Positions 1-6,368 of a DNA stretch of 14,801 bases are shown here, in pieces. The DNA is from an uncultured Hungatella sp. (lineage in GTDB: Bacteria > Bacillota > Clostridia > Lachnospirales > Lachnospiraceae). The notes below the pieces were generated by a model. The model made no database searches and had not been told where the DNA came from. It saw nothing but the letters and a program-made list of their open reading frames with translations. The position numbers and the translations under genes are program-made. The stretch lies in contig CAUEKH010000027.1 of assembly GCA_959018155.1 (NCBI GenBank), positions 1-14,801 of the forward strand, written 5' to 3'. How positions within the stretch are numbered: position 1 is the stretch's first letter; each line of letters begins with the position of its first letter.

Positions 1-1290
1 GGAATTAGCCGCACAGCCGCCGCTGCAATAAAATCTCGCAAAGCAGTCTTTGCATTTATCCTTCGCATAGACGTTGCAGAGTTTAAATTCATCGCGGATG
101 GCCGTATTGGTCACACCTGTATCTACATTGCCGAGAAGGAATTCTTCCTCGCCGACAAATTGGTGGCATGGATAGAGATCGCCCCATGGAGTAACCGCTA
201 AGTACTCCGTGCCGGAACCGCAGCCGGAAAGCCTCTTGGCCACACACGGTCCCTGGTTCAAATCAATGTTAAAATGGAAGAAATTAAATCCATTTCCTTC
301 CTTCTTCCGCTTTAAGTACTCAACTGCCAGCTTATCGTACTCTTCCAGGATCTGCGGCAGATCCTCTTCCCGGATGGCGTACTCTTCTTCCGGTTTTGCC
401 ACAACCGGCTCGATGGACATGCTCTGAAAGCCCAAATCAGCGAATTCCAGCACATCCTTTGAAAAATCGAGATTATGACGGGTAAATGTCCCGCGGATAT
501 AGTAGTCCTTCCCCTCGCGAAGCTTTGCAAACTTCTGGAACTTCGGTACGATCAAATCGAAGCTTCCCTTACCGTTCCGGAACGGGCGCATCAGATCGTT
601 GACTTCCTTCCGGCCGTCGAGACTCATAACGACGTTACTCATCTCCCGGTTGCAGAACTCCATAATCTCGTCATTCAAAAGCACTCCGTTGGTTGTCAGG
701 GTGAAACGGAAGTTCTTATTATATTCTTTCTCTTTCTGGCGTCCGTATTCAACGAGCTGCTTCACAACCTCCCAGTTCATTAACGGTTCGCCTCCGAAGA
801 AGTCCACCTCCAAGTTGCGGCGGTTCCCGGAATTGGCAATCAGGAAATCCAGCGCCTTCTTTCCCACCTCGAAACTCATTAACGCCCTGCGGCCGTGGTA
901 TTCGCCTTCCTCCGCAAAGCAGTACTTGCAGGCTAAATTACAGTCATGAGCAATATGGAGGCAGAGTGCCTTCACGACCGTCTTACGCTTCTTAAAATCG
1001 ACTACATAATCGCGGTACACATCTTTTGTAAAAAGTTCTTCCGCGTCAATGAGGTACTGGATCTCCTCCAGCGCTTCCATAACTTCCCCCTCCGCGTAGC
1101 CTTTGGAAGCCAGTCGCTCCTTCACTTCTGATGCGACCTCATCGGGAATCTGCCCGGGTTCTTCCATCTCCGGAATCTTCTCCGCCGCCACCGCTATGGC
1201 GTCGTACATCACCGGATCGACACTGTGGACAGACCCGCTGTTGACATCCAGAACGATGTAAAAACCGTTGTTAATATATTGATGAATCAC
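1..1290 (-). CDS. scfB: SCIFF peptide maturase, radical SAM/SPASM (3' end cut by window edge)
   Basis: Radical SAM enzyme that installs Cys-to-Thr thioether cross-links in the SCIFF peptide encoded just upstream. The 430 visible residues carry a short N-terminal part of the kind that binds the precursor (about 1-90), the radical SAM cluster motif CNLACKYC (Cys117, Cys121, Cys124), a GGEP motif at 166-169, and a SPASM region with Cys349, 357, 375, 405, 413, 416, 422 and 426, ending in the typical CKDCFARFYCSGGC. The reading frame is open to base 1, so probably only the last few dozen residues are missing. The start is GTG at 1290, preceded by AAGGAG with a 9-nt spacer; no in-frame ATG lies as well placed. 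The gene follows scfA after a 132-nt gap containing two hairpins. Family and partner are very clear; the biological role of the mature peptide is not established by the sequence. Confidence 0.95.
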   Translation of the reverse strand, partial: MIHQYINNGFYIVLDVNSGSVHSVDPVMYDAIAVAAEKIPEMEEPGQIPDEVASEVKERLASKGYAEGEVMEALEEIQYLIDAEELFTKDVYRDYVVDFKKRKTVVKALCLHIAHDCNLACKYCFAEEGEYHGRRALMSFEVGKKALDFLIANSGNRRNLEVDFFGGEPLMNWEVVKQLVEYGRQKEKEYNKNFRFTLTTNGVLLNDEIMEFCNREMSNVVMSLDGRKEVNDLMRPFRNGKGSFDLIVPKFQKFAKLREGKDYYIRGTFTRHNLDFSKDVLEFADLGFQSMSIEPVVAKPEEEYAIREEDLPQILEEYDKLAVEYLKRKKEGNGFNFFHFNIDLNQGPCVAKRLSGCGSGTEYLAVTPWGDLYPCHQFVGEEEFLLGNVDTGVTNTAIRDEFKLCNVYAKDKCKDCFARFYCSGGCAANS

Positions 1291-1327
1291 TGAAATGTTC
1301 TCCTTATCTGTGCAAATTGTTATACGT

Positions 1328-1343
1328 CCAAAACACATTTTGG
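1328..1343. repeat. Small perfect hairpin in the scfA-scfB gap
   Basis: A perfect 6-bp inverted repeat, CCAAAA and TTTTGG, around a 4-nt loop, lying about 40 nt upstream of the scfB start. It abuts the larger hairpin at 1343-1406. Read on the minus strand it is not followed by a T-run, so it is not a classic terminator. A role in mRNA stability or processing is inference. Confidence 0.55.
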
Positions 1344-1406
1344 GCAGGCAAGCGAAGTAACCCCTACCGTCCTTACGACCGTAGGGGTCCCTTCTGCTTG
1401 TCTGCC
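1343..1406 (-). repeat. Long imperfect hairpin between scfA and scfB
   Basis: A 64-nt imperfect palindrome. Arms pair as 1343-1347 with 1402-1406, 1349-1353 with 1396-1400, 1354-1357 with 1391-1394, and 1360-1367 with 1381-1388 (ACCCCTAC with GTAGGGGT), giving 22 Watson-Crick pairs. It begins 16 nt after the scfA stop in the direction of transcription. No T-run follows on the minus strand, so it more likely stabilises or attenuates than fully terminates. This fits a need for more precursor peptide than maturase, which is inference. Confidence 0.7.
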
Positions 1407-1422
1407 TCGTATGTATCCTGCA

Positions 1423-1569
1423 TTATCTGTTGCTGTTTTCACAGCTCTGGTTGCCTACTGTACAGGATGTCTTGCAGGCTGACTGACAGGATGTCTGGCA
1501 TTCGCCACAGCCGCCCTTCTTCATGGATTCCTTTAATGTGCTGGAATTTAATGTCTTAACGTGCTTCAT
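1423..1569 (-). CDS. scfA: SCIFF ranthipeptide precursor (six cysteines in forty-five)
   Basis: A 48-residue ribosomal peptide precursor starting MKHVKTLNSSTLKESMKKGG. Its Cys-rich C-terminal half has exactly six cysteines (positions 21, 24, 28, 32, 36 and 43) spaced with Thr and Ser, the hallmark of the SCIFF family found across Clostridia. The conserved N-terminal half acts as leader for ScfB, and Cys sulfur is then linked to downstream Thr carbons. The start is ATG at 1569 with GGAGG 7 nt upstream. The gene lies directly upstream of the maturase gene and has its own strong promoter at 1606-1634. No protease or exporter specific to it is visible; the divergent membrane protein gene at 1762 is the nearest other neighbour. 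Confidence 0.96.
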   Translation of the reverse strand: MKHVKTLNSSTLKESMKKGGCGECQTSCQSACKTSCTVGNQSCENSNR

Positions 1570-1605
1570 TCTATTACACCTCCTGTATTTACCTAATTCT
1601 TTGAG

Positions 1606-1634
1606 ATTATATCACATGTTTATCGGGAGTGCAA
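1606..1634 (-). promoter_or_regulatory. SigA-type promoter of scfA-scfB
   Basis: Read on the minus strand, a -35 box TTGCAC (1629-1634) and a perfect -10 box TATAAT (1606-1611) are separated by 17 nt. Transcription would begin near 1600, leaving a short leader before the scfA ribosome binding site. Confidence 0.85.
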
Positions 1635-1658
1635 GGAATTTATCGGGCCGCACTCCCG
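1619..1658. promoter_or_regulatory. Candidate operator over the scfA promoter
   Basis: TTTATCGGG occurs at 1619-1627 and again at 1639-1647, exactly 20 bp apart, on either side of the -35 box. Overlapping this is a 9-bp inverted repeat, CGGGAGTGC (1624-1632) and GCACTCCCG (1650-1658). Either could bind a regulator that blocks RNA polymerase; no regulator is encoded in the window. Confidence 0.5.
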
Positions 1659-1761
1659 CGATTTCGCCTGTTTTCGCCCGCAGTTACTGTTCACAACCAT
1701 GAATAACCGCCCCCCTTGCAGAATATACTGAACCAGAAAGACAAGATTGGGGGAACAACCA

Positions 1762-2121
1762 ATGGAAAAATCGAAACTCGGGGTAACGCTTAAAACCCTT
1801 CTGATTTCCTACATACTGACCGGAATCCTGCTCGTCATCCTGGCCTTCGCCCTCTACAAATTCCATTTAAAGGAGGGACAGATACGCATTGGAGTCAACG
1901 CGGTTTATATCATCACCTGCTTAATCGGCGGGATGATCATGGGGAAAAGCATCCGGCAGCGCCGCTTCTTCTGGGGCCTGGTGCTGGGAATCGTGTATTT
2001 CCTCGTCCTGCTGGCCGTCTCCTACCTGTTAAACAGAGGGCTCAACGGAAATTTAAACCAGATTCTCGTCACCATGGCAGTCTGTGCGGCCAGCGGAACG
2101 TTTGGAGGAATGATCAGCTAG
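1762..2121 (+). CDS. Four-helix membrane protein, TIGR04086-like
   Basis: A 119-residue integral membrane protein of unknown function. Four hydrophobic segments lie at about 10-34, 42-63, 70-92 and 101-119, separated by short loops, with a basic loop (KSIRQRR) between helices 2 and 3. Length, helix number and position next to a SCIFF gene match the Clostridia-specific TIGR04086 membrane family; this assignment is from memory of the family, not a search. Start ATG at 1762 is chosen because GGGGGA lies 8 nt upstream; an in-frame TTG at 1747 would sit on that site. The gene is transcribed away from scfA. Whether it takes part in export or sensing of the mature SCIFF peptide is unknown. No convincing promoter was found. 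Confidence 0.75.
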   Translation: MEKSKLGVTLKTLLISYILTGILLVILAFALYKFHLKEGQIRIGVNAVYIITCLIGGMIMGKSIRQRRFFWGLVLGIVYFLVLLAVSYLLNRGLNGNLNQILVTMAVCAASGTFGGMIS

Positions 2122-2188
2122 AAACAGGTCTGAAATGAGTTCGAAACGATAACCTGCACGCTCCGCGCACAGGTCACCGTCTTCAATG

Positions 2189-2262
2189 AAAAAAGCAGAC
2201 TGCCGCGGAAGGCGGATTGGATTCCTTTTTTAAGAATCTCTCCGTCTTCTGCGGCAGTCTGC
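2189..2262 (-). terminator. Rho-independent terminator after the DsrE-like gene
   Basis: A long hairpin with arms 2195-2206 and 2251-2262 (GCAGACTGCCGC with GCGGCAGTCTGC), continuing inward through GAAGGCGGA and TCCGTCTTC with one G-T pair, then GATTC and GAATC. On the minus strand it is followed at once by six T (2189-2194). It ends the transporter-DsrE transcript. The plus side has no T-run, so termination of the facing membrane protein gene is less clear. Confidence 0.88.
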
Positions 2263-2280
2263 CTGATGAAAGACTTACCA

Positions 2281-2622
2281 TCACGGCCTGATATAGGCAT
2301 ACCCTTCCGACTGTCTCTTCGCCAGTTCCACCACGCCGGCCGGGACCACTGTTACATAGTCGTATAAATCCTCCCGGGCCAGCCCGTTTGCCTTCATCGC
2401 ATTGCTGCAGGCGGCAAAGATCACACCGGCGTCAGAAAGGCGCTTTCTCTCATCGGCCCCTTTTGTTTCCGTCCTGCGATACGCCGCCACCGCGGCCGCA
2501 TTGGCCAGCACCTCAATCGTGAACGCTTCGCCCTGCTCTTCGTAAAATGCGACCATATTTTTCACATTTCCGATTGTGAGAGGCCACCGTTCCATCTCAT
2601 CGACATGGTAAATTACCTTCAT
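2281..2622 (-). CDS. DsrE/DsrF-like small protein (COG1416 type)
   Basis: A 113-residue soluble protein with the DsrE-like fold pattern: an N-terminal strand MKVIYHVDEM, a helix (about 18-29), a strand ending FTIEVLANAAAV, and the motif VIFAACSNAMKANG with Cys72 in the usual place, then a C-terminal TVVPAGVVELAKRQSEGYAYI. Related proteins take part in sulfur transfer or remain uncharacterised; Cys72 could carry a persulfide, which is inference. Start ATG at 2622 is supported by AAAGGGAG 8 nt upstream; the frame stays open further upstream into the neighbouring gene, but that is overlap only. It lies 16 nt after the transporter stop and is very probably co-transcribed with it. Confidence 0.8.
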   Translation of the reverse strand: MKVIYHVDEMERWPLTIGNVKNMVAFYEEQGEAFTIEVLANAAAVAAYRRTETKGADERKRLSDAGVIFAACSNAMKANGLAREDLYDYVTVVPAGVVELAKRQSEGYAYIRP

Positions 2623-2638
2623 TGAACACGCTCCCTTT

Positions 2639-3907
2639 CTACTCCTTCTCTGCCTCCTCAGGCGGCAGATACATATGGACCCTGTCAATCCTGTTCTTGT
2701 CAAGGCTCTCCACAACGAGGCGGATTCCGTCACAGACAACCTCCTCGCCCTCTTCCGGCAGCCGATCCAGCTGGCCGATAATCAGGCCGCCAATGGAATC
2801 GTAATCCTCTGATTCCAGTTCCAGATCCAGTTGATCATTTAAATCATCCAGCTTCATCGAGCCTTCCACCACATACTCCAGCGGGCCCATCTTCACCAGT
2901 TCCTGTTCCTCATCCTCGTCGTATTCATCACGAATCTCGCCGACGATCTCCTCCAGTAAATCCTCCAGCGTAATCATGCCGGCTGTCGCGCCATACTCGT
3001 CCAGCACGATAATCATGTTGTTGCTGGTCTGGCGCATCTCCACCATCAGTTCCGCCGTATTTTTATACTCATATGTATAAATGGGTTCGCGGAGAAGTTC
3101 CCTGATGCTGAAATGATCGTGGTGCTCAACCAGGATCAAATCCTTCATATTAATGATTCCGATTACATTGTCCGTCGTCTTTTCATAGACCGGCATACGT
3201 GTATACTTCTCCTCGCGGAAGATGTCGAGAAGTTCATCGTAGGTGGCATCCACCTCCACCATCACCATATCGATCCTGGGGATCATGATATCCTTTGCCA
3301 CGGAATCGCCAAAATCGAACACATTATTGATAATCTTTTTCTCTTCCGTCTCGATCACGCCCTCTTCGTGGCTGACCTCCACGATTGTCCTGAGTTCATC
3401 CTCTGTGATGGCCTCCTGCTTCTTATTCGGATCCACATGGATCAGCCGCAGAAATCCGGATGCAAGGATATTGACCACGTAAATAACAGGCGTCATGATG
3501 GTCATGAAGCCGTAAATTATTTTCGCATATTTTAAAGAAATCTTCTCGGAATACAAAGTAGAGACGGTCTTTGGGGAAATCTCACCAAATACCAGGATAA
3601 CGAGAGTCAGGACTCCGGTCGCAATGCCCACCGCCTTATTGCTCCAGATACTCATGGCCAGCGTAGTGGACATGGAGGAAGCCGATAAGTTCACGACATT
3701 GTTTCCAACAAGAATCGCGCTGAGCATCTTACTCTGGTCTTCCAATACTTTCGTCAGGATGATGGCACTCTTGTTGCCCGCCTCAGCAAGCGTCCTGACC
3801 CGAATCTTGTTCACCGTCGTAAGCGCAGTCTCCGCAGATGAGAAAAATGCTGATAATCCAATTAATAAAACTAACATAAGCAACTGTATATAGTCACTCG
3901 AATCCAA
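2639..3907 (-). CDS. CNNM/CBS-pair/CorC-type membrane transporter (HlyC/CorC family)
   Basis: A 422-residue membrane protein. Residues 1-195 form a CNNM domain with membrane segments and the motifs SSAETALT and FGEISPKT. Two CBS domains follow (about 205-262 and 270-328), which in relatives bind adenine nucleotides. A CorC/HlyC C-terminal domain occupies about 338-416. Members are linked to magnesium or cobalt efflux and homeostasis; the older name hemolysin-like is misleading. The start is the TTG at 3907: AGGAG at 3917-3921 is 9 nt away, whereas the in-frame TTG at 3916 touches the AGGAG with no spacing. The gene follows the lspA terminator and leads an operon with the DsrE-like gene. Substrate is not readable from sequence. 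Confidence 0.92.
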   Translation of the reverse strand: MDSSDYIQLLMLVLLIGLSAFFSSAETALTTVNKIRVRTLAEAGNKSAIILTKVLEDQSKMLSAILVGNNVVNLSASSMSTTLAMSIWSNKAVGIATGVLTLVILVFGEISPKTVSTLYSEKISLKYAKIIYGFMTIMTPVIYVVNILASGFLRLIHVDPNKKQEAITEDELRTIVEVSHEEGVIETEEKKIINNVFDFGDSVAKDIMIPRIDMVMVEVDATYDELLDIFREEKYTRMPVYEKTTDNVIGIINMKDLILVEHHDHFSIRELLREPIYTYEYKNTAELMVEMRQTSNNMIIVLDEYGATAGMITLEDLLEEIVGEIRDEYDEDEEQELVKMGPLEYVVEGSMKLDDLNDQLDLELESEDYDSIGGLIIGQLDRLPEEGEEVVCDGIRLVVESLDKNRIDRVHMYLPPEEAEKE

Positions 3908-3950
3908 AAAAATCAACTCCTGTTTTTTATATTTTGTCTCTGATTCTACA

Positions 3951-3988
3951 ATAGAAAAGCGGCCATGTCAATAAGCCGGCCGCTTTCC
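3951..3988 (-). terminator. Rho-independent terminator after lspA
   Basis: Perfect 9-bp stem AAAGCGGCC (3956-3964) and GGCCGCTTT (3978-3986) with a 13-nt loop. Read on the minus strand it is followed by TTTTCTATT. It lies about 30 nt past the lspA stop and separates lspA from the transporter gene. Confidence 0.82.
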
Positions 3989-4016
3989 GTTGGTATTTTC
4001 AGGAAAAATATGGATT

Positions 4017-4484
4017 TTAACGCTCTTTTATGGCATGGAACACCTCCGCAGCCAGCATGATAAATGCCCCGCAGAAGATAAACATGTCACCTAAGTTGAA
4101 TACCACCTTCTTGAGTTTCCCACACTGAATGCTGAAATAATCTACCACATAGTGGCGGATCAGGCGGTCGTACAAGTTGCTTACCGCGCCTCCAAGGGTG
4201 ATGGAAATAGATAATTTTTCTGCAAGATTCCCTTTTCGCGGCAGAAGCCAGGCAAGCATACCGCCGAGGAAAGAGGCTACCGCAAGCGGAATCATCTGCA
4301 CCAGCTCCGGTCTTTCCTTAAGGAATCCGAAGGAGAAGCCGGAATTATGGTTTTTGTGGAGTATGATTCTTCCGCCCGTCTTTTCGAGAGGCTTCGGGAA
4401 ATTTCCGTCCTCCTGTTCCTCGATCACCTTCTTCACACATAAGTCTACTGCTGCCAGCAGAACGATAATACCGATAAATACCAT
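4017..4484 (-). CDS. lspA: Signal peptidase II (prolipoprotein peptidase), divergent
   Basis: A 155-residue, four-helix membrane aspartyl protease that would remove signal peptides from lipid-modified prolipoproteins. Visible family motifs are the early Asp14, HNSGFSFGF (46-54), GGAVSNLYDR (98-107) with catalytic Asp106, and FNLGDMFI (129-136) with catalytic Asp133. The usual Gly before the conserved Asn is Ser102 and the usual Ala before the second Asp is Gly132, so it is a divergent member, perhaps a second copy. Start ATG at 4484 has AAAGGAG 7 nt upstream; the much longer open frame upstream is antisense to the neighbouring protease gene. It is divergent from the S8 gene with a 117-nt spacer, and ends at the terminator at 3951-3988. 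Confidence 0.88.
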   Translation of the reverse strand: MVFIGIIVLLAAVDLCVKKVIEEQEDGNFPKPLEKTGGRIILHKNHNSGFSFGFLKERPELVQMIPLAVASFLGGMLAWLLPRKGNLAEKLSISITLGGAVSNLYDRLIRHYVVDYFSIQCGKLKKVVFNLGDMFIFCGAFIMLAAEVFHAIKER

Positions 4485-4515
4485 GGCGAATCTCCTTTCG
4501 ACTTTTATTATCTCC

Positions 4516-4544
4516 ATTCTACTATGTTTTTTATCCGTCGTCCA
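4516..4544 (-). promoter_or_regulatory. Probable lspA promoter
   Basis: On the minus strand TGGACG (4539-4544) and TAGAAT (4516-4521) are 17 nt apart, matching four and five of six consensus bases. It lies about 30 nt upstream of the lspA start. Confidence 0.5.
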
Positions 4545-4601
4545 GTAATTCCCTTCGAAGATTTTGCATACACTGATAAAAAGAATATGTGAGGCTTTTC
4601 T

Positions 4602-6365
4602 ATGCCATCGTGTCATGTCAACACAGCCTCCGAAGAGTTCGCGGATTTCATCCTCCGCCACAACAGTCTTTCCCCGGAAGTAATTATGGAAGAACACGGC
4701 GGTACGTGCATCGACTATATCGACCAGGAATTTGCAATCCTCTATACGCCGCTTGCAGAAGTCGCTCCTGTCACAATTGAAAAATATACGTATACCGCCA
4801 TCCCCACTCTCTATACGCTCCTCGACACCACCAGCATGGACGCTTCCGGAATTACCCGGACCTTCCGCCAGCCTGCGCTGGGACTGCGGGGCGAAGGAAC
4901 CATGATCGGCTTTATCGACACCGGAATCGACTACCGAAATCCCCTTTTTCAAAATCCCGATCAGACGACGCGGATTCTCGGCATCTGGGACCAGACGCTG
5001 ACTCAGTCCGTTCCCGATGAGGAGGGAAATCCCGTCTTCGGCATTCCCTCCCCCGACTCCTATTTAAGCATCTCCTACGGAAGAGAATTTACAAAACCGG
5101 AGATCGATGAAGCTCTCCGTTCTACCTCTCCCCTGGAAATCGTCCCTTCCACAGATGAAAATGGCCACGGCACCTTTCTGGCCGGCATCGCCGCCGGCAA
5201 CACGTCAGAAGCCCTGGACTTTACCGGGGCCGCCCCCAACTGCGCCATCGGAATCGTCAAGCTGAAGCCGGCCAAACAGTACCTCCGCGATTTCTACCTG
5301 ATAGACGAAAATGCCATCGCTTATCAGGAAAATGATATCATGATGGGGATAAAATATCTGGGCCTTCTGGCCTACCGAAACCGACTCCCCCTCGTTATCT
5401 TCATCGGAGTCGGAACAAATTACGGCAGCCATGACGGCACCTCCCCCTTAGGGCTTACTCTAAACAGCCTCGGCCGTGCTGTCGGCTACACCTCGGTCCT
5501 CCCTGCCGGAAATGAAGCCGGCCTCCGTCACCACTACTTGGGCCGACTGCTGCCGGATCAGGAATACGACGACGTGGAAGTCCGGGTCGCGCCCGGAGAG
5601 CGCGGTTTCTTTGTGGAACTGTGGGCCACAGAACCGGAACTCTACACCGTCGGCTTCGTCTCCCCCACCGGGGAGGTCATCGCCCGCCTCGCCATCGGTC
5701 TGGGCGCCGAGATCCGCATCCCCTTCGTCCTGGAGGAAACGGTCATCACCGTCAACTACAGGACCTCGGAAATCGGCTCCGGCAGCCAGTTTATCCTCAT
5801 GCGTTTTGAGGCCCCCACAGCCGGAATCTGGCACATTCGGGTATACAACTCCCTGTTCATCTCAGGAATCTACCATATGTGGCTCCCGGTCCAGAGTTTT
5901 ATAAAGGAAGACACCTTCTTCCTTCTCTCCAACCCGGACACCACCATCACGGAACCGGCCAATGCCATGATCCCCATCACGGTCAGCACCTACAACCATG
6001 AGAACAACAGCATTTATATCCACTCCAGCAGAGGCTACAGCCGTTCCGGGCTGATTAAGCCGGATCTTGCCGCCCCCGGCGTCAATGTCTACGGGCCCGG
6101 GCTTCCCCCGGCGGGAGATTCCTCCAACTTTCCCATGACGCGGAAAACAGGTTCTTCCATCGCCGCCGCCCATGTGGCCGGCGCTGTGGCAAATTTATTT
6201 ACCTGGGGAATTGTGCGGGGAAATAATCCGGCTCTCAGCGATGTCAGCATAAGGGCCTACTTAATCCGGGGGGCAAACAGAAATCCAGCTTACTCATACC
6301 CCAACCGGGAATGGGGGTATGGCACGCTGGACCTCTATCAGACATTTTTACGAATCCGGGAATAA
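4602..6365 (+). CDS. S8 family serine peptidase (subtilisin-like, CspB-like)
   Basis: A 587-residue subtilase with an intact active site: Asp106 in GFIDTGID, His189 in ENGHGT, oxyanion Asn304 in LPAGNEAG, and Ser519 in TGSSIAAAHVAG (GSS in place of the commoner GTS). Residues 1-90 look like a prodomain, and there is no signal peptide. A beta-rich insertion of about 170 residues (about 320-480) lies between the Asn and Ser blocks, as in clostridial Csp germination proteases and their vegetative relatives. Start ATG at 4602 has GAGG 7 nt upstream. The gene is divergent from lspA and convergent with the ClpX-type gene, whose stop is only 3 nt away. A Csp role in spore germination is possible, but no spore genes are nearby, so the substrate is unknown. 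Confidence 0.9.
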   Translation: MPSCHVNTASEEFADFILRHNSLSPEVIMEEHGGTCIDYIDQEFAILYTPLAEVAPVTIEKYTYTAIPTLYTLLDTTSMDASGITRTFRQPALGLRGEGTMIGFIDTGIDYRNPLFQNPDQTTRILGIWDQTLTQSVPDEEGNPVFGIPSPDSYLSISYGREFTKPEIDEALRSTSPLEIVPSTDENGHGTFLAGIAAGNTSEALDFTGAAPNCAIGIVKLKPAKQYLRDFYLIDENAIAYQENDIMMGIKYLGLLAYRNRLPLVIFIGVGTNYGSHDGTSPLGLTLNSLGRAVGYTSVLPAGNEAGLRHHYLGRLLPDQEYDDVEVRVAPGERGFFVELWATEPELYTVGFVSPTGEVIARLAIGLGAEIRIPFVLEETVITVNYRTSEIGSGSQFILMRFEAPTAGIWHIRVYNSLFISGIYHMWLPVQSFIKEDTFFLLSNPDTTITEPANAMIPITVSTYNHENNSIYIHSSRGYSRSGLIKPDLAAPGVNVYGPGLPPAGDSSNFPMTRKTGSSIAAAHVAGAVANLFTWGIVRGNNPALSDVSIRAYLIRGANRNPAYSYPNREWGYGTLDLYQTFLRIRE

Positions 6366-6368
6366 CCC

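Noticed and set aside
1317..1559. Plus-strand 80-codon frame opposite scfA
   Set aside because: It is antisense to a clear SCIFF gene, reads through the hairpin, and has no ribosome binding site or family likeness.
2141..2175. Plus-strand terminator after the four-helix membrane protein gene
   Set aside because: Only a 5-bp stem (ACCTG with CAGGT) interrupted by mismatches, with no T-run.
2281..2739. A 152-residue reading of the DsrE-like gene
   Set aside because: The extra residues overlap the transporter gene in another frame; the ATG at 2622 has a good ribosome binding site and gives the family length.
3914..3916. TTG at 3916 as transporter start
   Set aside because: It directly touches the AGGAG; the TTG at 3907 has a 9-nt spacer.
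4017..4952. A 311-residue reading of lspA with a long N-terminal extension
   Set aside because: The extension is antisense to the S8 gene; AAAGGAG fixes the start at 4484, giving the normal family length.
5075..6173. Minus-strand open frames opposite the S8 gene
   Set aside because: They follow the GC-rich codon pattern of the S8 gene, lack ribosome binding sites and show no recognisable domain.
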